Assembly: GCA_951640165.1 (NCBI GenBank)
Contig: OX621265.1
Span: 16,877,001-16,941,000 of the forward strand
DNA length: 64,000 bases
Direction of reading: 5' to 3'
DNA from: Pseudoips prasinana
Taxonomy: Eukaryota; Arthropoda; Insecta; Lepidoptera; Nolidae
Below, piece after piece: positions 21,000 to 29,297 of the stretch. Position numbers and translations under genes: made by a program. Within the stretch, counting starts at the first letter, position 1. Each line of letters starts with the position of its first letter. The notes beneath the pieces are model-generated. The model was not told the origin of the DNA, did not search any database, and saw only the letters and a program-made list of their open reading frames with translations.

Positions 21000-21260
21000 C
21001 GTATCCTATGTGTACATTATTTATCTATAAATATAAAAATCAATGCCACTTATCGTTGTAATGTTATAACTCAACAACGCCTTTACCGATTTGGCTAATT
21101 TTGGTCTTGAATTATTCGTGGAAGTCCAGGAAAGGTTTGTACGTAGAGAAAATTAAAAAAAGTCTTGAAAAGTGTAAAATCAACATCTTTCTATACTCCC
21201 ATATACAAACAATTTGTACTAATACTTAAAAGCGTAGCGAAGCACGTACCTAGTAAGATA
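21000..21260 (+). repeat. Helitron-like non-autonomous repeat, copy 1
   Basis: ATATAAAAATCAATGCCACT, CGTTGTAATGTTATAACTC, AACAACGCCTTTACCGATTT, then GCTAATTTTGGTCTTGAATT and finally GTAGCGAAGCACGTACC. The same blocks in order are at 55575-55812, where the copy ends GGGCCGCTAGT, a CTAG end as in helitrons. Helitron identity is inferred from the ends only. It is non-coding. Confidence 0.5.
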
Positions 21261-21765
21261 TATAAACCTGAAGTTAATAAACAAATAAATACTTTAAAAG
21301 TTTTCAGAAGAATACAACAGCAGAGTTTGTGTGCAACAAGATGGAGCAATATGCCATAAGTCAAATGCGAATTTTTACAGTCAAAGAAATCTTTCCTAAC
21401 TAATTGATTTCTCGTAGAGGTTTTATCCCATGGCCTCGGAGGAACCCGGTCCTTACACCTTGTAATTTATTCTTGAAATAATGTACGAATACTAAAAAAT
21501 AGCTTTTTCATAATATAAAACTAATACCAATTATATGTAAATAAAGGTAACATAGTAAATATATAACTTATAAATTGAATTTAATAAACTTTAACAGGGT
21601 CCACAGTTAAAAAAAATTGTTTGTACCACCTAAACACACATTGTAAAATGCAATTAATAATTTAGTATTGAGTTCTATCCCCAAAGAAATCGCACACACA
21701 CAATCTAACTTAACTGAACAAATGACTCTAACACTGAACAGTGAGCGCTCATAGCCAAATGCTCT
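21261..21765. other. Intron 3 sequence, nothing recognised
   Basis: AT-rich. No repeat relation or coding exon found. Confidence 0.4.
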
Positions 21766-22008
21766 CACCGGTCCGTAAGTGATTGGGAAGGTTAAGCAAC
21801 TGGGCTCGCGGTCAGTCCATAGATGGGTGAACGCTAAAGTGGTTTAATTTCTGAGCGTCTCCGTGCTTTGGAGAGCACGTTAAGCTGTCTGTACCGGTTG
21901 AAGCCATTAGGTAACAGTCATTAAGCCATGTCAGAGGCCTAATCCTAATGGGCGGCTTGAACAACTCTGACACTAGGGTAACCACAGCCCACACGATAAG
22001 TAAGTGGG
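21766..22008 (+). mobile_element. 5S rRNA-derived SINE, copy 1
   Basis: The head resembles the internal promoter half of 5S rRNA: GGTTAAGCAACTGGGCTCGC (compare the conserved AAGCAACG...GGGC box), then GGTCAGTCCATAGATGGGTG, matching the GGTCAGTAC-TGGATGGGTG core of 5S genes. The body (TCCGTGCTTTGGAGAGCAC, GGGCGGCTTGAACAACTCTG) is shared with 47517-47755. It ends with a GAAA-rich tail. It lies only about 25 bp from the donor of FAR exon 3 (intron side), antisense to the gene. Confidence 0.8.
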
Positions 22009-22032
22009 TACTGAAAGAAAGAAAGCAGTCAC

Positions 22033-22155
22033 CTCATCACAAAGTGTATTCCAATCCTTGTCACTCAGCCCAATCCTAATGTCACCCACGTCTCCTTCAA
22101 GTGGTGTTATCTTTTCGGCAAAGTTTGGCTTCTTCATGCGTACTGTATCGTACAC
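22033..22155 (-). CDS. Fatty acyl-CoA reductase, coding exon 3
   Basis: 123 nt, residues 88-128, phase 0 at both ends. Acceptor ATAATCACCAG|GTGTAC and donor GATGAG|GTGACTG. It reads VYDTVRMKKPNFAEKITPLE, then GDVGDIRIGLSDKDW and CDE. (I/L)xPxxGD(V/I) followed by LGLSxxDWxxL is the standard FAR segment leading to the HxAATV strand in exon 4. The donor is flanked by a 5S-derived SINE on the intron side. Confidence 0.9.
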
Positions 22156-22195
22156 CTGGTGATTATAAAAACAGATTCTAAAGTAAGTCAATAAT

Positions 22196-22625
22196 CATAT
22201 CATCATCATCATATCAGCCGAAAGACGTCCTGCGACTGCTGGACAAAGGCCTCCCCCAAGGATCTCCACAATAGCCGGTCCTGCGCTGCCCGCATCCAGC
22301 GGCTTCCCGCGACCCGCACAAGATCGTCGGTCCACCGTGTAGGAGGCCTGCCCACGCTGCGTCTTCCGGTTCGTGGTCGCCACTCGAGAACCTTTCTGCC
22401 CCATCGGCCGTCAGTTCTACGAGCTATGTGCCCTGCCCACTGCCACTTCAGTTTGGCAATTCTTTGGGCTATGTCGGCTACTTTGGTTCGCCTGCGGATC
22501 TCAGCATTTCTGATTTGATCTCGCAGGGAAACTCCAAGCATAGCCCTTTCCATTGCTCTTTGGGTGACCTAGAGCCGCCTGATAAGCCCATAGTGAGCGA
22601 CCACGTCTCTGTTCCGTAAGTCATC
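22196..22625 (-). pseudogene. RTE C-terminal fragment with TCATCA tail
   Basis: Minus strand: ERAMLGVSLRDQIRNAEIRR, RIAKLKWQWAGHIARRTDGR and GRRSVGRPPTRWTDDLVRVA, nearly identical to the C-terminus of the long copy at 31996-34070, then the shared end and a CATCATCATC tail at about 22197-22212. It is 5'-truncated at about 22625. A short insertion in the shared CCTGCGACTGCTGGAC end is seen. It sits in FAR intron 2. Confidence 0.88.
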
Positions 22626-23449
22626 TAGTCAATAAACGTGGTTCTAAATAGATGCAGATCAGAGTAGGCAAAAAATAAAAATATAGATAAGAAGCAACAA
22701 TAAGATTTATTAAATTCATACTCGTTTCTCGGCAACATAATTATTCATGATATCACTTTAGCGACATCAGAAGATCAGCGTTACACAAATTATTTACTGT
22801 TCGTTTGCTTTTGTGCTTGTCAGGAAAAAACCTTTATTTGCCTTTCTGAAAAATCCTTAATAAAATAATTGTAGATGATTCACAACGTATTTAGATCCGA
22901 TAACGATCAACCAACCAGTTTCAGTGTTGCCAGTTATACCAAATATTATAGTTTTGTTGACTGTGAATTAATAAATCTTTTCGTCTTCTTTTTTTCTATT
23001 TATAATCGCTTTTGTAAATACTTGCTACAAATTCATATTTTGTTAAATCATCAGTAGGGCTTTTGTAAAAGTCTAATATATACGTAACTAACTAACCAGA
23101 ATTAAATATAATATTAATTAAAAAAGACGATAAGACGAGAAAGGTAAGACTCTCACTATTATTGCTAAAGCTCAATTATATTGGAATCACTGCCAACTTA
23201 TAAAAAATATTGAAATCTTATGTAGCAATTAGGTATCTACCAGATTGTTAAGGTGGATATATATGAGAGGAGTTCTCCTTGACCAATCCCATGCGGACTA
23301 TCCCAGGGATTCATTTTGCCTTGCTTTGGTCTTAATATAAGTCGAACATTAGTCAGTTACTGGTATATGGCGAAATTAATATGAGTATGATACTTGTATA
23401 TATTATTTAGGAGAATCTTACTGATTAAATTATTTTAGTTCAATTCATA
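22626..23449. other. Intron 2 sequence, nothing recognised
   Basis: AT-rich DNA. I searched here for a missing FAR exon and found none; that exon is at 24501-24591. Confidence 0.5.
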
Positions 23450-23591
23450 CTACGCAAAATCTGATGGATCATTTACAATGGAATTTCCAATTTCATCAAC
23501 ACTGTCCCATAATTCTGTCATAGATTCGTAAGTGGGCTGTTGATACTGGCTTACAGGAGTTGCAGTGGTGGGTAAGAGGGAGGGACTAGTC
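23450..23591 (-). CDS. Unrecognised terminal-exon-like ORF
   Basis: The function is unknown. A strong acceptor (TTTTTTTTATACAG|GACTAG) opens a frame of 46 codons ending in TAG at 23450-23452. The peptide has a Ser/Thr/Pro/Gln-rich first half (SPSLLPTTATPVSQYQQ) and an acidic end (MTELWDSVDEIGNSIVNDPS). This looks like the tail of a regulatory protein, but I do not recognise it. It lies within FAR intron 2 in the same orientation, and FARs do not carry such sequence. It could be the last exon of a nested gene, an alternative 3' exon, or part of a transposon. Entry phase 1 would be needed, and no partner exon was located. Confidence 0.35.
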
Positions 23592-23703
23592 CTGTATAAA
23601 AAAAATAAGTCGTAAGTGGGTTACGACTTAAATAGAAATATAAGGCAGTCAAAACAAGGCTAAAAAGTGTTCCAAGTATCCAAAATACATTTATAGAATA
23701 ATA

Positions 23704-23952
23704 ATAATAATATCTGGGGACAATGTCACACAGATCATCCTAGCCCCAAACTAAGCAAAGCTTGTACTATGGGTACCAGGCGACGATATACATACTTATA
23801 TAGATAGGAAAACACTTAAATACATAGAAAACATCCATGACTCAGAAACAAATATTCGTGCTCATCACACAAATATTTGCACTTACCGGGATTCGAACCC
23901 AGGACCACCAGCTTCGTAGGCAGGAGAACTACCAACTAGCCTATGGTGACCG
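23704..23952 (-). mobile_element. tRNA-derived SINE (family 1), copy 1
   Basis: Read on the minus strand: CACCATAGGCTAGTTGGTAG (A-box region), CTCCTGCCTACGAAGCTGGT, then CTGGGTTCGAATCCCGGTAA (B box GGTTCGAATCC) and a body with CACGAATATTTGTTTCTGAG and GATGATCTGTGTGACATTGT, ending in an ATT-type run. Copies: 45463-45707 (minus), 48525-48779 and 63661-63895 (plus). It is transcribed from an internal pol III promoter in principle. FAR intron 2. Confidence 0.85.
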
Positions 23953-24296
23953 TTTAATTACCTTAACCTTGTTTAATTATGAGAAATCCCACTTTGTTTA
24001 CTAAGCAATTAAACTTCTATAAGCAGTGTATTAAATATTCTAAAATACATTCACATCACAACGTATATTCATAAAAAAGGCAATTCCATATCAAAGAAAA
24101 AGTTTTTGTAGTGAAAGTGACAAATACAGTTACAAAATTTTTAAGTACAATTTCAAATTTATTCAAGATTCCTTCTCTCCGAAAATGAGACTAAATCGAT
24201 GTAAAAATTACTCAATATTTTAACATCGTTCAAGATTTTACTTACAGATTACAAGAATATATTATAATCTTATATGTATAGTGTATTTAGTTTATA
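23953..24296. other. Intron 2 sequence, nothing recognised
   Basis: AT-rich non-coding stretch between a SINE and a MITE. Confidence 0.45.
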
Positions 24297-24431
24297 CAGA
24301 CGCCAGCACATCAAGCTACTCCAATCTGTCAAATTTCCTCGATTGAAAGTGAACCTTATACTTTTGTGATAAAGTTGAAAATCTACAAAAGATATTTGAC
24401 AGATTGGGGTAGCTGGATGTGCTGGCGTCTG
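24297..24431. mobile_element. 135-bp MITE with TA flanks, copy 1
   Basis: Terminal inverted repeats of about 38 bp: CAGACGCCAGCACATCAAGC at the left and its near-complement at the right (GCTGGATGTGCTGGCGTCTG). TA sits at 24295-24296 and 24432-24433, which suggests a Tc1/mariner-type target duplication. The second copy at 59477-59611 has exactly the same length with the core in the opposite orientation. There is a partial copy at 60256-60314. It is non-coding. Confidence 0.85.
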
Positions 24432-24500
24432 TACTTTTTCCGATAGTCTAGTTTGAAAGATGTGGGTGTCAACTAAAAGTATTTAAACAAATTTACTCAC

Positions 24501-24591
24501 AGGGTCCGCTAGTATAGTATTCAGTCTTTCGTGAATTGTCTTGCCCTTTTTTGGTCGGAGTAAAACATACAGTCGCATTAAATCACATGAT
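24501..24591 (-). CDS. Fatty acyl-CoA reductase, coding exon 2
   Basis: 91 nt, residues 57 (completed) to 87. Acceptor AAATTTTTCAG|ATCATG and donor GACCCT|GTGAGTAA. It reads SCDLMRLYVLLRPKKGKTI, then HERLNTILADP. In FARs, SCPxxxxIYxLxRPKKGKxxxERL follows the glycine-rich loop and contributes to cofactor recognition (the R-P-K-x-G-K basic cluster, residues 69-74). Phase 2 in (AG|A) and phase 0 out fit exons 1 and 3 exactly. It is too short to stand out as an ORF. Confidence 0.9.
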
Positions 24592-24782
24592 CTGAAAAAT
24601 TTGAAAGAGTACCGCTAATTTCATCAAGCAGTTATCGAGTTTGGAAAATCAAATTGCTGATTGGAGCAGGTACAATTGCACCAATTGCAACCCAGTTCAA
24701 ATCGAATTGGTCGTATCATAATTTAACATATCACTTCTTCTTCAGTTGAAGCTATAGCTTCAGTTTTAAACAATGGTTGGCT

Positions 24783-24900
24783 ATAAGCTTATTCAGCAGA
24801 AGAGTTCCTGAATGAGATGCTTATTAAAGGAGTGTCGTTGCCGATAACGGACACTGAGGTACCGCAGTAGAATTGGCGCACAGGGTATGACTGAGTCCGT
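24783..24900 (-). pseudogene. Decayed duplicate of FAR exon 1
   Basis: The plus-strand text AAGCTTATTCAG, GAATGAGATGCTTATTAAAG, GAGGTACCGCAGTAGAATTG and CACAGGGTATGACTGAGTCC lines up throughout with 25443-25560 (AAGCTTACTCAC, CGATGAGCTGCTTGCCGAGG, GGTAGAACTGCTGCACAGG) at roughly 70 percent. On the minus strand it yields PVRQFYCGTSV beside [11 protein letters not shown] of the true exon. A frameshift and loss of the glycine-rich loop follow, and the donor GT is lost (CTGAAT in place of CAGGTGAGT). It lies in intron 1 between exons 1 and 2. Confidence 0.8.
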
Positions 24901-25453
24901 CAAATTTTGTCTGTGGAGGTCACTTCCTACATACTGGGTTTAGTATACATGAGTAGTTACTGTAACCTAGCTTAAGTAAGCTGCTTACGAAAAGGACCGC
25001 AGCCACCCATTATGTTGTGGCGCCAAGTTGCTGGCACCACAGACAACCTACGACCGACCACATGCGAATAAGTCAAAGCTGGATGCATAGTTTCAGTATT
25101 GCAGGTAGCTTACTCTGAATCTGGTATAAGTCCAGAGTCTCTTGCCAACCGTGCTTGCCCGTGATGTGGCCTGTGGTGTAATTTAATATATTTATGTAAT
25201 TTTTATAAAAGCAGTAATACAATGTTTCACGAACGAATAATATTTTTATATAGAATAATTTCATATTATGTTTGATTCAATATCGAAACTCCTCGCTCTT
25301 GGCTAGGCCTGTCCTGCAGTTTATAAATATGGTACTAAACCAACAATAAAAAAATATGGTACTATTACAACATTTATTTTTTATTTTTTCTCCTTATTGG
25401 AAAGTGTGTTTATTTTTAAGCTTACGCTAGACTTTAGTTAAAAGCTTACTCAC
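24901..25453. other. Intron 1 sequence, nothing recognised
   Basis: Non-coding. The minus ORF at 25073-25264 has no family motif. Confidence 0.45.
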
Positions 25454-25625
25454 CTGAAAAGTTTCTCGATGAGCTGCTTGCCGAGGAAACCGGAGCCGCC
25501 TGTTACGAACACGGTGGCGCCACGGTAGAACTGCTGCACAGGGGAGTCACCCCGGTCTATCACTGCGTTCATTGGTGCTTGACGAGCTAGTACAGCTAAC
25601 TCGGCTACTTGTGCTCTATCCATAT
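25454..25625 (-). CDS. Fatty acyl-CoA reductase, coding exon 1 (start)
   Basis: FARs reduce fatty acyl-CoA to fatty alcohol with NADPH; in insects they serve cuticle wax, pheromone and other lipid pathways, usually at the ER or peroxisome. This exon begins in a 5' UTR remnant after an acceptor (CATTTATAG|AT). ATG at 25623 starts [20 protein letters not shown]. The glycine-rich nucleotide-binding loop [20 protein letters not shown] follows, with TGGSGFLG at residues 41-48 matching the family TGxxGFLG. The donor is TTTTCAG|GTGAGT. A Met six codons upstream (25641) lies in the acceptor tract and is rejected. Eight exons join in phase to 345 codons. The C-terminal domain is off-window. The promoter was not found and an upstream non-coding exon is inferred. 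Confidence 0.9.
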
Positions 25626-25670
25626 CTATAAATGAAAACATATTTTAATAATATTCAAATAATAATTAAT

Positions 25671-25723
25671 ATTTTGTGAAAGAAAATTAAATATGTGACA
25701 TATTTAATTTTCTTTCACAAAAT
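25671..25723. repeat. Perfect 26-bp palindrome, 1-nt spacer
   Basis: ATTTTGTGAAAGAAAATTAA (start of the left arm, 25671-25696) and its exact complement (25698-25723) are separated by a single G. It lies 46 bp upstream of the acceptor before the FAR start codon, inside the presumed 5' intron. It is AT-rich and non-coding. Confidence 0.95.
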
Positions 25724-26059
25724 CTTTAAAGAAAGGTAGAGTATAACTCTCTGAGTTGATCGTCGAAGTAACTACCTGTAACTCCGAGAATACACTCCCA
25801 GAACGGTAATGTATAAATAACATTGTATATAAGATTGCTGTGCTCCCAGCTCCCATTTAATAATGTATATAATTCCTGTGCTCCCTAAGTTAAGAATACT
25901 AAAGACGTAGTATTGAGTAAAATCCAAATCTCATCGGGAAAATATCAGTATCGCAAACAATTGAGTCATAGGCCACCATCAGATGATTGTCGTGCTCAGT
26001 TGTTACCAAGTCCACAAAGGAGCAAGAGGTTTATGTCTCTTAAAAGACATACTATCACA
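25724..26059. other. Nothing recognised
   Basis: Contains a loose internal duplication (AATGTATATAA...CTGTGCTCCC at about 25810-25885). No coding or known repeat signal. Confidence 0.4.
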
Positions 26060-26470
26060 AAAATATTATAATAATCTACCCACACCTATCTCTTGTGTTC
26101 AATTGCTGTGTTGCATCAAGTGTATTTTCTGACTTGCTGAAGTATAATGAAATTATTCTTTTGTTTAGAGCTGGTGACACTTTGGACCCTATAAACTATC
26201 GACCTATTTCCATGTTCTTCAGTATGGATTCACAAATGGTTGTTAAACCATACATGCAAGGGTCAACTTGTAAACAAATATATTCTCGGCATGGGAGGAC
26301 TCGCTGGATGCAAACTATTTTATTGCTATTTTTCCAAAGCTTCCGATTGCGTTCATCATGATAGTCTGGTCAAAAAATTACACCAGTACGGTATTAAGAA
26401 CAAGGCTCTCGAACTTCTGACATCTTAATATGACAGCGAGCGCCTGATAGACATCGTCGACATCAAAGTT
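26060..26470 (+). pseudogene. Jockey-like RT fragment A
   Basis: Plus-strand pieces: FNCCVASSVFSDLLKYNEII, DTLDPINYRPIS, an interrupted template-grip region, then KIFSAWEDSLDA-type sequence and DCVHHDSLVKKLHQYGIKNK. Homologous to fragment B at 26690-27147 over CVASxVFxDLxKYxxII and continuing beyond it. Frame breaks are present throughout. Confidence 0.7.
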
Positions 26471-26474
26471 TACA

Positions 26475-26650
26475 AATTTTTTTATGGCAATGAAAGCAGT
26501 TTATTTGGAGCTGGTATCCGATCTTACCAGTTCAGCTTTCCTGGCTGCTCTGCACTGGATGGCAGAGCGACGCGGCGCGCCACGACATATGTACAGTGAT
26601 AATGGCACAAACTTTGTGGGTGCAAACAGAATGAATCAAGAGGAGTCATC
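26475..26650 (+). pseudogene. BEL/Pao-type integrase fragment
   Basis: The frame from about 26484 gives KAVYLELVSDLTSSAFLAAL, then ERRGAPRHMYSDNGTNFVGA. This is the second half of the retroviral-type integrase core as found in BEL/Pao LTR retrotransposons, with the second catalytic Asp in SDNGTNF. No LTR, protease or RT of this class is nearby. The short piece is embedded between two jockey-like RT fragments. Confidence 0.8.
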
Positions 26651-26689
26651 ATATCATCATAGTTTAGTTTAGTTACGCTGATTACCGAA

Positions 26690-27147
26690 ATGCAAATAAA
26701 TCTTCTATAATCAAAACTACTTGGAAGATAATTAATGCTGAGACAGGTAAAACGTCGTGATTTTAACTTAGTAATAAACAACATAGATATTAAAGGCGAT
26801 TTGGAGATTGCGACTGAGTTTGAAAAATATTTTTCGAATATTCCAGTCATAATTACTAACACTCTTTCATGTTCTTCTACATCTGCTGAGCAGATACTCA
26901 AGCAAAGCGTAGGGTCGTGTGACAGTTTTTGAATTTTCGGTGGTTAGCCCTAAAGATATTTTAAATGCTTTCAAGAGTATTAATATGAAAAACACAAAGG
27001 ATCTGTGGGGTCTATCTGTTAAGACTGTTTCATCAATTATTACTATAATCGCCCCACACTTAGCTACTGTGTTCAATTGCTGTGTTGCATCAGGTGTATT
27101 TCCTGACTTGACGAAGTATAGTAAAATCATTCCTTTGTTTAAAGCTG
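26690..27147 (+). pseudogene. Jockey-like RT fragment B
   Basis: Plus-strand: ATEFEKYFSNIPV, VVSPKDILNAFKSINMKNTK and APHLATVFNCCVASGVFPDL, ending KIIPLFKAG exactly where the minus-strand LINE terminus begins. It is the N-terminal (finger) part of a jockey-like RT, probably the same family as 27148-28238. It is truncated and frame-broken near 26925. Confidence 0.75.
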
Positions 27148-28238
27148 GTGTCAAAGTCAAAGTAACTTTATTCCGTAAAAATTTTACATTTATGTGGAAT
27201 CGTCATATTTTTTTTACCCTACCGTGCAGTGCATGATGTGGCAGCTACTGAGAAACACTGCCAGAAAACTCAGTAGGAATCCTTTTTTAAAATAAAATAT
27301 ACTTAAGATTAATTACAACCATGTGTGTTGACTCAGAACAACTCCATCCCAAGCACTTTTATCACTTAAATAATCAGAAATTTTGTAATATGCCCTGCTA
27401 CACAATTTGGCTTTAATAATTCTTTTAAACTTATTCGTAGACAATTCTCTAATATCATTGGGAAGTTTGTTATAGAATTTTATACATTGCCCCATAAAAG
27501 AGTTACTTATTTTGTGGAGACGGGTAGTATGCAGTATGAGATTATTCTTATATCTAGTATTTACATTATGTGTATCGCTCCTTTTACAGAAGGAATCGAT
27601 ATTTTTATGCACATATAGTAAGTTTTCATAAATATACTGAGATGGTACAGTTAGAATGTTGACCTCTTTGAATTTTTCTCTTAGAGACACTCTCGGGCCA
27701 AGATTATAGATAGCTCTTACAGCTCTTTTTTGCAATATAAATATGGTGTCAATGTCAGCAGAGCTACCCCAGAGAAGAATTCCATAGGACATTACACTAT
27801 GAAAATAACTGAAATAAACCATTCTAGCTGTGTCAACATCAGTCAGCCGTCTAATAGTTTTCACTGCATATGCTGCAGAACTTAATTTGCCGGACAGTTT
27901 TTCTATTTGTGGGCTCCATTGTAGCTTTGAGTCAATAGTGATACCCAAGAACACAGTTGATTCAACAGGGTCCAACCTAGCTCCATTAAGTTGTACATTG
28001 GTTGTCGCCTGTTTCACATTCGGTGTAGTGAATTTAATGACTTTAGTTTTCTTATCATTAAGCACAAGATTATTGGCATTAACACCAATGAACAACTTTA
28101 GAGATTGCATCATTAACATCGTCAAAATTGCTTAATTGTCGGTTTATTTTGAACGTCAGGGAAGTATCATCTGCAAACAACACAATCTCATGCTTATCCC
28201 TTACGTAGTAAGGTAAGTCATTTATATAAATTAAAAAC
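27148..28238 (-). mobile_element. LINE family A, best copy, 5'-truncated
   Basis: The best-preserved copy of the family also seen at 10947, 12438, 34598 and 63344. Minus strand from 28238: NDLPYYVRDKHEIVLFADDT (palm motif), a frame change near 28080, then the 270-codon open stretch (separate entry) and a 3' UTR ending TACTTTGAC-type sequence at 27148. It inserted into, or next to, plus-strand fragment B. Its 5' truncation abuts a foldback element. Confidence 0.85.
27313..28125 (-). CDS. LINE family A ORF2 C-terminus (partial)
   Basis: Open for about 270 codons. It reads NANNLVLNDKKTKVIKFTTP, VESTVFLGITIDSKLQW, LSSAAYAVKTIRRLTDVDTA, ILQKRAVRAIYNLGPRVSLR and FYNKLPNDIRELSTNKFKRI. This is the region from the end of the palm through the thumb and C-terminal domain of a jockey-type RT. 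The upstream palm with FADDT lies in another frame (28079-28273), so one indel has occurred. The annotated Met is not a real start. It is a truncated gene that cannot act alone. Confidence 0.8.
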   Translation of the reverse strand: MTMLMMQSLKLFIGVNANNLVLNDKKTKVIKFTTPNVKQATTNVQLNGARLDPVESTVFLGITIDSKLQWSPQIEKLSGKLSSAAYAVKTIRRLTDVDTARMVYFSYFHSVMSYGILLWGSSADIDTIFILQKRAVRAIYNLGPRVSLREKFKEVNILTVPSQYIYENLLYVHKNIDSFCKRSDTHNVNTRYKNNLILHTTRLHKISNSFMGQCIKFYNKLPNDIRELSTNKFKRIIKAKLCSRAYYKISDYLSDKSAWDGVVLSQHTWL

Positions 28239-28811
28239 AATAAAAAAACTTCGTTTAAAAAAACCGACTTCAAAAACTAAAAAGTATAAAAAAATATCTT
28301 AATAAAGATTTAATTTAATACATCACTTATAATATAATATTAATGAAATATTATAATTTGTATGTGCTACCTATTGATAGGTTTGAAGTCGGTGCCAAGC
28401 CAAATGCAATAGTAGGTACCACACTCGCCGCGCTTTACTTTCAGCGGGATAGCTTCGTATTTCTACACAAACAACCCAAGCGTGCAGACGTCGTTGACGG
28501 TCGTCATATATTTTTATGATACAGTTTCATCTGTTTCATATTAATTCATATTGTTCTTTAAGTTTATTTACTTAGGTTAATCTTTAGTGTAGGAGTTTCA
28601 TCACAAAGTATGAAAGCTGTATGTAATATTAACTTTTATTTTGCTTAGGGCTTGGCACCGACTTCAAACCTATCAATAGGTAGCACATACAAATTATATT
28701 ATTTCATTAATATTATATTATAAGTGATGTATTAAATTAAATCTTTATTAAGATATTTTTTTATACTTTTTAGTTTTTGAAGTCGGTTTTTTTAAACGAA
28801 GTTTTTTTATT
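28239..28811. mobile_element. Foldback element with 163-bp inverted repeats
   Basis: Left arm 28239-28401 and right arm 28649-28811 are reverse complements with about one mismatch seen (T/A at the GAAATATTATAATTT segment). The ends are AATAAAAAAACTTCG and its complement, followed by AAAAAAACCGACTTCAAAAA. The 247-bp centre (28402-28648) is unrelated and has no credible ORF. A non-autonomous transposon is likely. No clear target duplication was found; the right end meets TTATTTGTTAC. Confidence 0.85.
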
Positions 28812-29059
28812 TGTTACTTTTTAGTGTCTAGCTATAGTTAGGACTTCGAAAGGGGCCGCGCGCCTCAAAACTATAGATCCCAACAAACGAGAACGGAAAA
28901 AAGAAACATCTTCCGAAAAAATGTTGTTCGTCATTTTACGCCTTTGGAAGTGTCTCTCGCGCAAACTATACAGTTAAGAAAAAATTATATTATAAACCTC
29001 AATATCATTTTCGAAGTCCTATCCATAGATACCCCACATGTATAGTTTAATGATTTTTT

Positions 29060-29252
29060 TTATTTAATTCAGTTCTAAGTAAGTATAGGGAACCACCAAA
29101 TTTTATTGTTTGATTTTCTATTTTTTTTTGTGAAAATCTTAATGCGGTTCACGGAATACATCTGCTGACCAATATTCGACAGTATAGTTCTTATAGTTTC
29201 GGGAAAAAGTGGCTGTGACATACGGACGGGCAGACATACAGACATGACAAAT
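29060..29252 (-). repeat. Repeat with TCACAGCCACTTTTT block, copy 1
   Basis: The antisense of TATGTCACAGCCACTTTTTC, AACTATAAGA and ATTAAGATTTT motifs, found in order on the plus strand at 41640-41830. It is non-coding. Confidence 0.7.
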
Positions 29253-29297
29253 CAAGAAAAGCCTTTGTGAAAGACATTTGGCTACAGAACCTTAAAA

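Noticed and set aside
21766..21880. 5S rRNA gene or pseudogene
   Set aside because: Only part of 5S is recognisable, and the same head-body-tail unit occurs at 47517. A mobile SINE explains it better.
25624..25641. Upstream Met (MFSFID) as FAR start
   Set aside because: Those codons are the polypyrimidine tract and AG of the acceptor CATTTATAG. The Met at 25623 fits the exon border and family N-termini.
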